A stretch of 7,841 nt of DNA from Syntrophothermus sp. UBA1445 (GTDB lineage: Bacteria > Bacillota > Syntrophomonadia > Syntrophomonadales > DTU052). Numbering within the stretch: the first letter of the stretch is position 1; each line of letters begins with the position of its first letter. The DNA lies in NCBI GenBank assembly GCA_002329495.1, contig DCTH01000068.1:7163-15003 (forward strand). Direction: 5' to 3'. Of this stretch, positions 1-7,031 are shown one piece after another. A program made the translations under genes and the position numbers. The notes under the pieces are model-generated. The model made no database searches. It was not told where the DNA came from and worked only from the letters and a program-made list of their open reading frames with translations.

Positions 1-1021
1 TCTTTTCGGCGCCAATGTCGGTACGACCATCTCTGCGCTGCTGGCCGGCATGGGTGCCAGTGTTGCCGCCAAAAGAGCGGCCCTTACTCATTTTTTGCTG
101 AATATTTTCGGCGTGCTCGTTTTCCTGCCGCTCTTCCTGATGGGATTTTTTGAAAAGGTCATCATCTGGTTTACTAATTTACTGCTGCTGATTCCGGGTC
201 TAAACGGCACCTGGGATACCCTGAATATCAAACTGCAGATCGCTCAAACGCATGCGGTTTTTAACATAAGTAATACCATGATACAATTGCCATTTGTAGC
301 GGTACTGGCGTTTATTGTCACCAAATTGATTGCGGACAGCGATGAGGAACTGGATCCCTACCGGCCAAAATTTATCGACCGCAGGTTCCTGAGTAATCCA
401 TCCCTGGCCCTGTCCCAGGCGAAACGGGAAACCCTGCACATGGCATCAATGGCCTTTGAGGCCTTTAATAACGCCATTGACTATTTCTATAACCCCCAGG
501 AGGCAGCTCTGGAGAAGAGTATGGCCCTGGAAACCGGGATCGACCGGTTGGAAAGAGAAATAACTGACTTTGTAGTGTTCGCCTCCCGTAAGCAGTTGTC
601 GATGGCTGAATCGGTCAGCGCCAATATAATTCTGCAGGCCCTGAATGATATCGAGCGGATTGGCGACCATTGCGAAAATATCATTGAGCAGGCGGATTAT
701 GCCGAGAAAAATCAGGTCCGTTTCTCGGGTGAGGCCCAGGACGAATTGCAAAACGTAATTGAAATCACCAGAAACGGATTGGTTTTGGCCTATCAAGCTT
801 TGAAAGATCACGACAAGACGGCGGCCCGACAGGTGCTGCCATTGGAAGAGGAAATCGACGTTCTTACGGAAGATTACCGGAAAAACCACATTCGAAGACT
901 TAATGAAGGGAAATGCAACGGCAGTAACGGAGCAGTGTTCCTGGATATGCTGACTAACCTGGAAAGAATAAGTGACCACTGCCGCAATATTGCCGGGTAT
1001 ATTCTGGAAGAAGTGTCATAA
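1..1021 (+). CDS. Na+/phosphate cotransporter family protein with C-terminal PhoU-like domain (5' partial)
   Basis: The reading frame is open from base 2, so the gene begins upstream of the window; 339 codons are visible. The ATG at 50 is internal, because the preceding codons read LFGANVGTTISALLAG, the second conserved transport repeat of the Na/Pi-cotransporter II-related family (NptA/YjbB-like). Hydrophobic segments follow at about fragment residues 27-66 and 92-109, separated by a stretch with the family-like AQTHAVFNISNT. From about residue 125 to the end the protein is soluble, helical and rich in acidic residues. It contains two PhoU-type repeats, each with an N-x-x-x-R-I-x-D-H-C-like motif (NDIERIGDHCENI and NLERISDHCRNI). 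Family members import phosphate with sodium at the inner membrane, and the PhoU part is thought to regulate this. The N-terminal half, including the first QSSS-type repeat, is not visible. No other phosphate gene lies in the window. Confidence 0.93.
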   Translation, partial: LFGANVGTTISALLAGMGASVAAKRAALTHFLLNIFGVLVFLPLFLMGFFEKVIIWFTNLLLLIPGLNGTWDTLNIKLQIAQTHAVFNISNTMIQLPFVAVLAFIVTKLIADSDEELDPYRPKFIDRRFLSNPSLALSQAKRETLHMASMAFEAFNNAIDYFYNPQEAALEKSMALETGIDRLEREITDFVVFASRKQLSMAESVSANIILQALNDIERIGDHCENIIEQADYAEKNQVRFSGEAQDELQNVIEITRNGLVLAYQALKDHDKTAARQVLPLEEEIDVLTEDYRKNHIRRLNEGKCNGSNGAVFLDMLTNLERISDHCRNIAGYILEEVS

Positions 1022-1134
1022 ATGGTTTAGATATGGGAGTTCATGAGATGCCCATTGTTTACCGGGAATTCTTTTAGAAAACGGGCAGGAATGACGTTCG
1101 AAAAAGCAGAAATCATTGATAATTGTTGGTGCGA

Positions 1135-1170
1135 GATACCTGGGTTGAGCCCAGGTATTATCTTTGTCTT
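1135..1170 (+). terminator. Probable intrinsic terminator after the phosphate cotransporter gene
   Basis: The arms 1136-1144 (ATACCTGGG) and 1150-1158 (CCCAGGTAT) pair perfectly over 9 bp around a 5-base loop TTGAG, with one extra G-T pair at the base. A T-rich stretch, TTATCTTTGTCTT, follows directly. The tail is interrupted by A, C and G, so this is not an ideal U-tract. The hairpin lies 115 bp after the cotransporter stop and about 60 bp before the dehydrogenase start. It could end the upstream transcript or, less likely, act as an attenuator in the leader of the dehydrogenase gene. Confidence 0.55.
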
Positions 1171-1214
1171 CGGTTGGTAGCTGGCGGTCTCGGGATGCCA
1201 ACTGATTTAATTTT

Positions 1215-1220
1215 GGAGGT
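1215..1220 (+). promoter_or_regulatory. Ribosome binding site that decides the dehydrogenase start
   Basis: GGAGGT is a full match to the anti-Shine-Dalgarno complement. It ends 7 bases before the ATT at 1228, which is optimal spacing. No ATG, GTG or TTG lies at a suitable distance downstream of it in the gene's frame. The GTG at 1219 overlaps the site itself. Confidence 0.7.
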
Positions 1221-1227
1221 GTTCATC

Positions 1228-2277
1228 ATTAAAGCGCTGTTTTTAAACGAAGATCTGACGTTATCCCTGGAGGAAACTGAAAAGCCAACTCTGCAGAACC
1301 CTACCGACGCTATAATCAAAGTTTCTGCCGCCTCGATTTGCGGCAGTGATATCCACTTCATTACTGGCGAAGTCGCCCTTTATCCCAATGACCGTTTCAT
1401 TATCGGGCATGAAGGTGTCGGTGTGGTCGAAGAGGTCGGCAGCATGGTTACCAAGTTTAAACCGGGTGACCGGGTGGCAATCCCGGCTGGTATTGCCTGT
1501 GGAGACTGTATCCAGTGCCGGGAGGGACGCATTTACGCCTGCGAAATGAATACCCTCTTTGGTCATGGCCGGATTAAGGGAAACCTTCCCGGACTTCAGT
1601 CAGAGTATGTTCGCATGCCCTTAGCCGACCGTAATCTGGTGCATATTCCTGATTCGGTTACCGACAAAGAGGTCCTTTTGGTGGGAGACGTATTATCTAC
1701 CGGGTACATCGGAGTGATCAACGGTAAACCCAAACCGGGGGAAGATATCGCTATATTCGGCGCGGGTCCCGTGGGATTGTGTGCGGTTGCCTCCGCCAAG
1801 TTGTTCTCCCCCTCACGAATCATCCTGGTTGATCTTGAGGACTATCGCCTCGAAGCGGGCCTTAAACTAGGAGCTACCCATATCATTAACGCTTCTTCTA
1901 CCAATGCGGCCAAAGAAGTCATGAAGATAACCAACGGGGTGGGGGTGCAGGTTTCCGTCGACGCTGCCGCTTTCCCGGAGACCATCAATAACTGCCTGGC
2001 CTGTACCGCGAAAGGGGGAACGGTTTCCGTAATCGGTATCAGCCCCTGGAAAATTCAGTTTAACATGGGCCGGATGTTTTTCAATAACCTGACCCTGGTT
2101 TCCGGATATACCTCGCTGCATGAGATGGAACACCTGGTTAAGATGATAGAATTCAAACGGTTGGATACGACCCCCATAATAACCCACGAGTTTAAACTCA
2201 GTAACATTCTGGAGGCTTATCGGGTTTTCCAAAACCGCCTGGATAACTGCATTAAAGTCATGATAGTTCCCGACTAG
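1228..2277 (+). CDS. Zinc-dependent medium-chain alcohol dehydrogenase, probable ATT start
   Basis: This is a 349-residue MDR-superfamily enzyme that oxidises an alcohol or reduces a carbonyl with a nicotinamide cofactor; the substrate is unknown. The catalytic zinc region shows C38-G-S-D41 and G60-H61-E62. The structural zinc loop is complete, with C91, C94, C97 and C105 in C-x2-C-x2-C-x7-C spacing. The Rossmann fold carries GAGPVG at 178-183, and D202 ends the second strand, which favours NAD over NADP (inference). The start is chosen at ATT 1228 because GGAGGT sits 7 bases upstream and the protein then begins in the family-typical way, (M)KALFLNEDLTL, at the usual length. Alternatives are ATG 1195, which adds 11 residues and has only an imperfect GGCGGT site, and TTG 1123, which has no site and would place the 1135-1170 hairpin inside the gene. 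It probably shares a transcript with the PatB-like gene downstream. Confidence 0.92.
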   Translation: MKALFLNEDLTLSLEETEKPTLQNPTDAIIKVSAASICGSDIHFITGEVALYPNDRFIIGHEGVGVVEEVGSMVTKFKPGDRVAIPAGIACGDCIQCREGRIYACEMNTLFGHGRIKGNLPGLQSEYVRMPLADRNLVHIPDSVTDKEVLLVGDVLSTGYIGVINGKPKPGEDIAIFGAGPVGLCAVASAKLFSPSRIILVDLEDYRLEAGLKLGATHIINASSTNAAKEVMKITNGVGVQVSVDAAAFPETINNCLACTAKGGTVSVIGISPWKIQFNMGRMFFNNLTLVSGYTSLHEMEHLVKMIEFKRLDTTPIITHEFKLSNILEAYRVFQNRLDNCIKVMIVPD

Positions 2278-2351
2278 GGGGCAAGGTCGGGGACGGTTCT
2301 TTACTTGCGCGCCGCTGCGCGCAAGTAAAGAACCGTCCCCGATTTGCCCCC
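2277..2351. repeat. Long intergenic palindrome with GGGGACGGTTCTTTACTT core (REP-like hairpin)
   Basis: Bases 2287-2312 pair perfectly with 2317-2342 over 26 bp around the 4-base loop CGCT. After a small asymmetric bulge (GG against T) a further 8 bp pair, 2277-2284 with 2344-2351. The left arm starts at the last base of the dehydrogenase stop codon. The arms contain GGGGACGGTTCTTTACTT and its complement, a motif I recall as a dispersed repeat in many Firmicutes and other genomes, sometimes linked to IS200-like (RAYT) transposases. No T-tract follows, so it is not a standard terminator, but in RNA it would form a very stable structure between the two genes. Only one copy occurs in the window. 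Confidence 0.9.
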
Positions 2352-2373
2352 CATTATAAAAAGAGATCGGGAC

Positions 2374-2378
2374 AGGAG
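2374..2378 (+). promoter_or_regulatory. Ribosome binding site that decides the PatB-like start
   Basis: AGGAG ends 9 bases before ATG 2388 and directly abuts ATG 2379. The upstream ATG therefore has no room for initiation, and 2388 is preferred. Confidence 0.65.
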
Positions 2379-2387
2379 ATGAGGGAA

Positions 2388-3581
2388 ATGAAAACAGGAA
2401 TCAAATACGACTTTGAAACCATCGTTGACCGGAGCAATACCGGGTCGGACAAATGGGACCAGATGAAAAGATTGAATCCCCAGGTTTCACGGGGAGTGGT
2501 CCCATTCTCGGTTGCCGATATGGAGTTCAAGACTCCACCGGAAATCGTGGAAGGTTTGAAGAGATACCTTGATTCATCCATTCTGGGTTATACCCAACCG
2601 ACAGCCAGCTATCTTGATGCGGTATGCAGTTGGATGAAAAGAAGACATGACTGGGCGATCGAAAGGGAGTGGATCGTCGGATCCCCGGGAGTGGTCAGTG
2701 CGCTTTTTCTGGCCGTCAAGGCTTTAACCAACCCGGGAGAGGGCGTTATTATTCAGACCCCGGTCTACTACCCCTTCTATGCCGCCGCGGAAAGAAATCA
2801 GCGTACCCTGATTAAGAACCCACTGATTTTTACGGGGTCGACCTACCTGATTGATTTTGATGATCTGGAGCGCAAAGCCCGCGATCCCCGGAATAAGGTG
2901 CTGATATTCTGCAGTCCCCACAACCCGGTGGGACGGGTCTGGACCCCGGAGGAACTGGCCCGGGTGGGTGATATCTGTTTGCGGAATAACCTCCTCATTA
3001 TATCTGATGAAATACATTTTGATTTGATCATGCCCGGCCACCAACATACCGTGTTGGCAAATATATCGGAAGAACTGGCGAACCACACGATTGTCTGCAC
3101 AGCGCCCACCAAGACCTTCAACCTGGCAGGTATACAAAACTCCAATATCATAATTCCCAATGAGGAAATCCGTAAGGCGTATTTGCGGACCATGGCCACC
3201 AACGGCTTTCATTCATTAAACGTTCTCGGTTACAAGGCTTGTGAGATAGCCTACACGGAATGTGAGGAGTGGCTGGAGCAGTTGCTGGAGGTTGTTTACC
3301 ACAACCATCTGGAACTGAAGAAGTTTATCGAGACCGAAATACCGGTCATCAAGGCCATGGGGCTGGAAGGTACCTATCTGCAGTGGATGGACTTTCGAGG
3401 TACCGGTCTAAATGAACATGAGCTTGAAGAGCGCTTGCATAAGGAAGCAGAGGTCTTTTTCGGTGAGGGCTATCATTTTGGCGAAGAGGGCGCTGGCTTT
3501 GAGCGGATGAACCTGGCCTGCCCGACCAGAATCATGATGGAAGGCCTCAAGAGGATGGCGACCGTTATTAAGCAAGGGTAA
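2388..3581 (+). CDS. MalY/PatB-family PLP-dependent aminotransferase / C-S beta-lyase
   Basis: This is a 397-residue fold-type I PLP enzyme, the normal length for the MalY/PatB family, which mostly cleaves cystathionine or cysteine conjugates to a thiol, pyruvate and ammonia; some members are aminotransferases. The N-terminus KYDFETIVDRSNTGSDKWD and the phrase VPFSVADMEF are family hallmarks. N179 (in SPHNPVG) and D207 (in SDEIHFDL) are the cofactor ring contacts. K242 in APTKTFNLAG is the Schiff-base lysine. R373 in FERMNLACPTR should bind the substrate carboxylate. All key residues are present, so the enzyme should be active. It follows the dehydrogenase on the same strand with no clear promoter of its own, so co-transcription is likely, with the 75-base palindrome lying between them in the message. 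The real substrate cannot be assigned from sequence alone. Confidence 0.93.
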   Translation: MKTGIKYDFETIVDRSNTGSDKWDQMKRLNPQVSRGVVPFSVADMEFKTPPEIVEGLKRYLDSSILGYTQPTASYLDAVCSWMKRRHDWAIEREWIVGSPGVVSALFLAVKALTNPGEGVIIQTPVYYPFYAAAERNQRTLIKNPLIFTGSTYLIDFDDLERKARDPRNKVLIFCSPHNPVGRVWTPEELARVGDICLRNNLLIISDEIHFDLIMPGHQHTVLANISEELANHTIVCTAPTKTFNLAGIQNSNIIIPNEEIRKAYLRTMATNGFHSLNVLGYKACEIAYTECEEWLEQLLEVVYHNHLELKKFIETEIPVIKAMGLEGTYLQWMDFRGTGLNEHELEERLHKEAEVFFGEGYHFGEEGAGFERMNLACPTRIMMEGLKRMATVIKQG

Positions 3582-3630
3582 ACGGAGGCGTTGGCTAAGC
3601 ATACTCAGATCCCGACTTCGAGTGGCTCCA

Positions 3631-5421
3631 TTACTGGTCTTTTATGTCTATACCTACCATGTTCATCAAGTACCGGGCATTGGAGGTAGTGCACCGGCCG
3701 GGCCGAAGCCGGTAGTCAAAATCGATGCGGCCCTGGTGGTACTGCTCTTCAAAATGGTAGTTCTTGAAATTTACCCCCTGCTCTTTGCCCAGCTCACACA
3801 GTTCGAAGTCATGGGTGGATATCAGGCCGATAACTCCATTAGAGCTCAAGCTTCTTAAGACTACCTGGGCACCGGTGATTCGGTCCAGGGAATTGGTTCC
3901 CCGAAAGATCTCGTCTATCAGGTAGAGCATTGGTCTTTGCTGGCGGGAGTGATCCAGTATCATCTTGATCCGGGTTAACTCGGCATAAAAGGTGGAAACG
4001 CCGCCGAGGAGATCATCACGTATTTCCATAGATGTATATACGTCCATGATGGAGCAGCGAAGACTGCGGGCGCAGACCGGACCTCCGGCATAGGCCAAAA
4101 CCAGGTTGATACCGATTGCCCTGAGCCAGGTACTTTTTCCGGACATATTGGATCCGGTCACGATACAGGAGTAATTATCAATGTTTATATCGTTGCGGAC
4201 ACATTGGCGCGGGTCCAGCAGCGGGTGACCCAGACTTTGGGCCACTATTTTCTGGCCCCGATCCTCAATTTCAGGAAAGGCCCAATCCGGGTGTATATGG
4301 GAAATGACTGATAGACTGGACAAGGCCTCCAGGGTACCGATTATCTTCAACCAGCCGCTTACTCTTTGCCCGTAACTGGATTTCCAGTCCGCCAGCCTGA
4401 TGGCACACTGGAGATCCCATAAAAAGATAATGTTAAAAATCAGGTGATAAATGGAGTAATGAAGGTCAATCGCATTTGATATACGCTCCAGGCGACTCAT
4501 GGCCGCAGAAGCGGATTGATTCTGGCGGAACAGTCTGGCGCGAAGATCGGCCAAATATCGGTCCGAGAACGATTCCGCTTCGATCAGATCCAACATGCTC
4601 CGGAAAGATTGCAGGCTTTCCTTGAAGGCGTGCACCCGGTTAAGTGGCAGTGAAATCTGCTTGTATCCCCCCAATACAATAAAGGTCTGCACGAGCAGAA
4701 GGACGATGGGCAGGTGAAATGTAATCCCATCCAGCAGGAAACACCCGAAGGCAGCACCGGTAAATAGGGGCAGAAACCGGATAAGTCTGATGATATTACC
4801 CCAGGCGGGCGGTTCTTCGGCGTAACGTATCAAGTCCGTCGGGTCCTGGGCAGCCTCACCGGTCATCATTCCGCGGCATTCCAATTCCTGACAGAAATCC
4901 AGGCGCTTGGCCAGTTCCCTGATAGCTCGCTGACGAGTAAGGATAGCATCAAGATCTTTGGGCGGATCGGCGAGCAGTGTATGCAGTTGATGACGGCCCT
5001 GATAGGTTTTAGCTACCGATATCCACTGATACAGTGATTTGGGCCCGAAGATATTAAGGTCATTAGTATAGGGGTGATCAAAGGCCGCAAACTCCTGGCC
5101 ATCATCTGCAAAAGTCACCCAGGCTCCATTTATCCGGTCCAGGTATCGACGGTTAATGGTAACCATAGTCCTGACAACCCGCAAGCGGTATTCCACCTGG
5201 CGATGCTTCCCAATGAGAATGAAAAAGGCGGCCAGGAAGGGCAGCAACACATATCCGGCCAGTCGCCAATCACCCAGATAACCGGCCAACGCAGAAGCGA
5301 TGATCCCGATAATAACAACCATCAGGCGCAGGTTGCTCAGTATCCGAGAGCTGCGGGCGTGTTCATCTTCCAGTTTCCTAAAGTGCTGTAACCGGTCAGA
5401 CAGGATTTGTTCCGCAGACAT
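3631..5421 (-). CDS. Membrane-anchored MutS-related ATPase (MutS domain V family)
   Basis: This 596-residue protein has a complete MutS-type C-terminal ATPase: LGHPLL at 397-402, Walker A GSNMSGKST at 423-431, a SMEIRDDLLGG-x-STFYAEL segment at 464-482, Walker B LYLIDEIFRGTNS at 499-511, STHD at 535-538, and a final PGRCTTSNARYLMNMVGI typical of this family. The N-terminal half is unlike classical MutS. It has two hydrophobic helices at about 31-49 and 54-71 and two more at about 210-231 and 235-252, with a helical lever-like region at 260-375. The mismatch-binding domain I with its Phe-x-Glu motif is absent, and length is well below the roughly 850 residues of MutS. A role in mismatch repair is therefore unlikely; the family's function is not established as far as I know. 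The start is ATG 5421, with AAGAAAGGA 7 bases upstream; a TTG at 5445 has no such site. The gene converges on the PatB-like gene with a 49-bp gap. Confidence 0.9.
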   Translation of the reverse strand: MSAEQILSDRLQHFRKLEDEHARSSRILSNLRLMVVIIGIIASALAGYLGDWRLAGYVLLPFLAAFFILIGKHRQVEYRLRVVRTMVTINRRYLDRINGAWVTFADDGQEFAAFDHPYTNDLNIFGPKSLYQWISVAKTYQGRHQLHTLLADPPKDLDAILTRQRAIRELAKRLDFCQELECRGMMTGEAAQDPTDLIRYAEEPPAWGNIIRLIRFLPLFTGAAFGCFLLDGITFHLPIVLLLVQTFIVLGGYKQISLPLNRVHAFKESLQSFRSMLDLIEAESFSDRYLADLRARLFRQNQSASAAMSRLERISNAIDLHYSIYHLIFNIIFLWDLQCAIRLADWKSSYGQRVSGWLKIIGTLEALSSLSVISHIHPDWAFPEIEDRGQKIVAQSLGHPLLDPRQCVRNDINIDNYSCIVTGSNMSGKSTWLRAIGINLVLAYAGGPVCARSLRCSIMDVYTSMEIRDDLLGGVSTFYAELTRIKMILDHSRQQRPMLYLIDEIFRGTNSLDRITGAQVVLRSLSSNGVIGLISTHDFELCELGKEQGVNFKNYHFEEQYHQGRIDFDYRLRPGRCTTSNARYLMNMVGIDIKDQ

Positions 5422-5428
5422 TGAGTAT

Positions 5429-5437
5429 TCCTTTCTT
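5429..5437 (-). promoter_or_regulatory. Ribosome binding site of the MutS-like gene
   Basis: On the minus strand AAGAAAGGA lies 7 bases before the ATG at 5421. It supports that start over the in-frame TTG at 5445, which lies upstream of this site. Confidence 0.65.
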
Positions 5438-5473
5438 AATTGCAACTGTTATGGGCTGAGCTGTTAGCTGAAG

Positions 5474-5503
5474 TTGAACCAACTCTACCAAAAGGGTGAT
5501 AAT
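5474..5503 (+). promoter_or_regulatory. Candidate sigma-A promoter for the MFS transporter gene
   Basis: TTGAAC at 5474-5479 (4 of 6 consensus) and GATAAT at 5498-5503 (5 of 6) are separated by 18 bp. Transcription would begin near 5510 and leave a leader of about 170 bases before the TTG start at 5680. A perfect TTGACA at 5562-5567 also exists on this strand but has no matching -10 box. Confidence 0.35.
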
Positions 5504-5554
5504 GTTATGAGGGCTAACCATCCGCCCAGGGTCTCATCCGTAGATACGATACTT

Positions 5555-5582
5555 ATTATACTTGACATCGGGGGATTTCCAA
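5555..5582 (-). promoter_or_regulatory. Candidate sigma-A promoter for the MutS-like gene
   Basis: Read on the minus strand, TTGGAA (5582-5577, 4 of 6) is followed after 16 bp by a perfect TATAAT (5560-5555). Transcription would start near 5548, giving a leader of about 125 bases before the ATG at 5421. This is the best promoter match in the window. Confidence 0.5.
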
Positions 5583-5679
5583 ATCAGCAGACGATTGACG
5601 GTCGGTTGGGGGGCTTTGACTAAGCGGGCGTAAAGGAAGAAGGTAAGTTCGCTGGAGTGCTAGAAAGGCAGCAAAGGTC

Positions 5680-6888
5680 TTGAAGAAACCACAGTTATGG
5701 ACGAAAGAGTATGTAATCATTGGTTTGGTTAATTTTCTAACCGCCATGAATTTCTATTTATTAATGATCATCGTCTCGGAATATGCGATGAACAGGTTTG
5801 ACTCAACCCCGGGCGAAGCAGGGTTTGCCGCCAGTATCTTTATAATCGGGGCACTGGTTGCCCGTCTGTTCGCCGGGAAATGGATGGTTCGTATCGGTTA
5901 TAAACAGATGCTGCAGGCAGGAGTACTAGCGTGCCTGATTATGACCTTGTTCTATTTCTGGGTAAATACCGTCATCGTTCTGCTGTTGGTTCGCTTTTTG
6001 CACGGTGCGGCTTTTGGGATTACTACTACGGCAGCGGCGACCATCGTTGCTGATATTATACCCCCGGAAAGAAGAGGCGAAGGTATAGGCTACTATTCGT
6101 TAAGTCAGACCATCGCCACCGCCATTGGCCCTTTCGTGGGCATATTTCTGAGTCAGCATGGCAGTTACAGCATGATTTTTGCCGCCTGCTCGCTGGTTGC
6201 GGGTATCAGCCTCTTAATGTCGCCGTTCTTATCCTTACGCCCGAAGGTGTATGCGGAAGAGCCGATGCAAGGAACGCGGGGATTTAGACTCAGCAAATTT
6301 GTGGAGACCAGAGTAATCCCGATTGCAATTGTATGCCTGCTGATCTACCTGGGTTATTCCAGCATAGTTTCCTTCCTTACTGTGTATGCGAAAGAAATCC
6401 ATTTGGTGGATGCAGCCAGCTTCTTTTTTATTGTGTACGCTGCTTTGGTCTTAATCTCCAGGCCGGTTGTTGGCCGGCTGTTCGACCTGAAGGGTGAAAA
6501 CACCATTATGTACCTGGCAATTCTGGTCTTTGCATTGGGGGTGTTTCTGCTTAGTCGCAGTTATCACGGATATGAGCTATTACTGGCTGCGGCTTTGGTC
6601 GGTCTTGGATTCGGGGCCATACAATCAAGCACCCAGGCAATTGCCGTTCAGATTACTCCGCTGCACCGCCTGGGGTTGGCCAATTCCACCTACTTCATGT
6701 TCTCCGATATAGGTATGGGCATTGGACCCTTGCTGGTCGGGTTCATTATACCTTTCATTGGTTACCGAGGGATGTATACGGTGGTTTCCGGTGTTGCCTT
6801 GGCATGTCTTTTTATCTACTACCTGGTACATGGAAGAGTCGCTGCATCCGATAGACAGGAACATGCATTGACGAGGACCAACATTTGA
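5680..6888 (+). CDS. Major facilitator superfamily transporter, TTG start
   Basis: This 402-residue integral membrane protein has twelve predicted helices, at about 11-33, 47-66, 75-94, 97-118, 139-159, 164-184, 211-234, 244-263, 276-293, 297-318, 334-358 and 365-384, with a central cytoplasmic loop at 185-210. The loop 2-3 signature appears as ARLFAGKWMVRIGYK and its second-half counterpart as SRPVVGRLFDLKGE. Helix 4 carries RFLHGAAFG, and PPERRGEGIGYYS follows before helix 5, as in drug- or sugar-efflux-type MFS proteins. The substrate is unknown, and neighbouring genes give no clue. The start is TTG 5680: the protein then begins MKKPQLWTKEYVIIGLVNFL, which matches the usual short N-terminus before helix 1, and AGAAAGG lies 11 bases upstream. 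No in-frame ATG lies between there and helix 1. It is transcribed divergently from the MutS-like gene and convergently with the amidohydrolase gene. Confidence 0.92.
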   Translation: MKKPQLWTKEYVIIGLVNFLTAMNFYLLMIIVSEYAMNRFDSTPGEAGFAASIFIIGALVARLFAGKWMVRIGYKQMLQAGVLACLIMTLFYFWVNTVIVLLLVRFLHGAAFGITTTAAATIVADIIPPERRGEGIGYYSLSQTIATAIGPFVGIFLSQHGSYSMIFAACSLVAGISLLMSPFLSLRPKVYAEEPMQGTRGFRLSKFVETRVIPIAIVCLLIYLGYSSIVSFLTVYAKEIHLVDAASFFFIVYAALVLISRPVVGRLFDLKGENTIMYLAILVFALGVFLLSRSYHGYELLLAAALVGLGFGAIQSSTQAIAVQITPLHRLGLANSTYFMFSDIGMGIGPLLVGFIIPFIGYRGMYTVVSGVALACLFIYYLVHGRVAASDRQEHALTRTNI

Positions 6889-7005
6889 CGATAGGGTAGA
6901 ACTTGAACAGTACACTAATGAACCGAGCCTCACGGAAGCGGTGAATATGGACCAATACCCGGTGAATTAGCTACTGAACCAATCAGGCTTATTAGCGAGA
7001 TGTTG

Positions 7006-7031
7006 CCGGGGAATGACTCTTCATTCCCCGG
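7006..7031. terminator. Perfect palindrome over the amidohydrolase stop codon, possible bidirectional terminator
   Basis: CCGGGGAATGA at 7006-7016 pairs over all 11 bp with TCATTCCCCGG at 7021-7031 around the loop CTCT. The amidohydrolase stop codon (7021-7023, minus strand) is inside one arm. The hairpin lies between two convergent genes, where a shared terminator would be expected. Neither side has a T-tract, however: TTAAACCC follows on the plus strand and CAACATCT on the minus strand. The structure is certain, its role as a terminator less so. Confidence 0.45.

Noticed and set aside
1095..1123. Possible promoter for the dehydrogenase gene with GATAAT at 1118-1123
   Set aside because: The upstream hexamer at 15 bp (TTCGAA) matches consensus in only three positions, and no better -35 lies at 16-18 bp.
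1043..1180. Possible 45-residue small protein in the gap after the cotransporter gene
   Set aside because: GGGAG lies only 3 bases from the ATG, the product resembles nothing I know, and the frame crosses a terminator-like hairpin. A 9-codon frame from ATG 1048 has better spacing but is trivially short.
3582..3630. Terminator between the convergent PatB-like and MutS-like genes
   Set aside because: I found no stem of useful length and no T-tract in this 49-bp gap, so none is annotated.
3622..3858. 78-codon plus-strand frame
   Set aside because: It lies antisense to the conserved C-terminal coding region of the MutS-like gene and has no ribosome binding site or recognisable product.
5562..5590. 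Perfect TTGACA on the plus strand at 5562-5567
   Set aside because: The bases 16-18 bp downstream (around CAGCAG) show no resemblance to a -10 box, and the hexamer overlaps the better minus-strand promoter.
6889..7005. Gene or RNA in the gap after the MFS gene
   Set aside because: No reading frame with a ribosome binding site and no strong structure appears before the palindrome at 7006.
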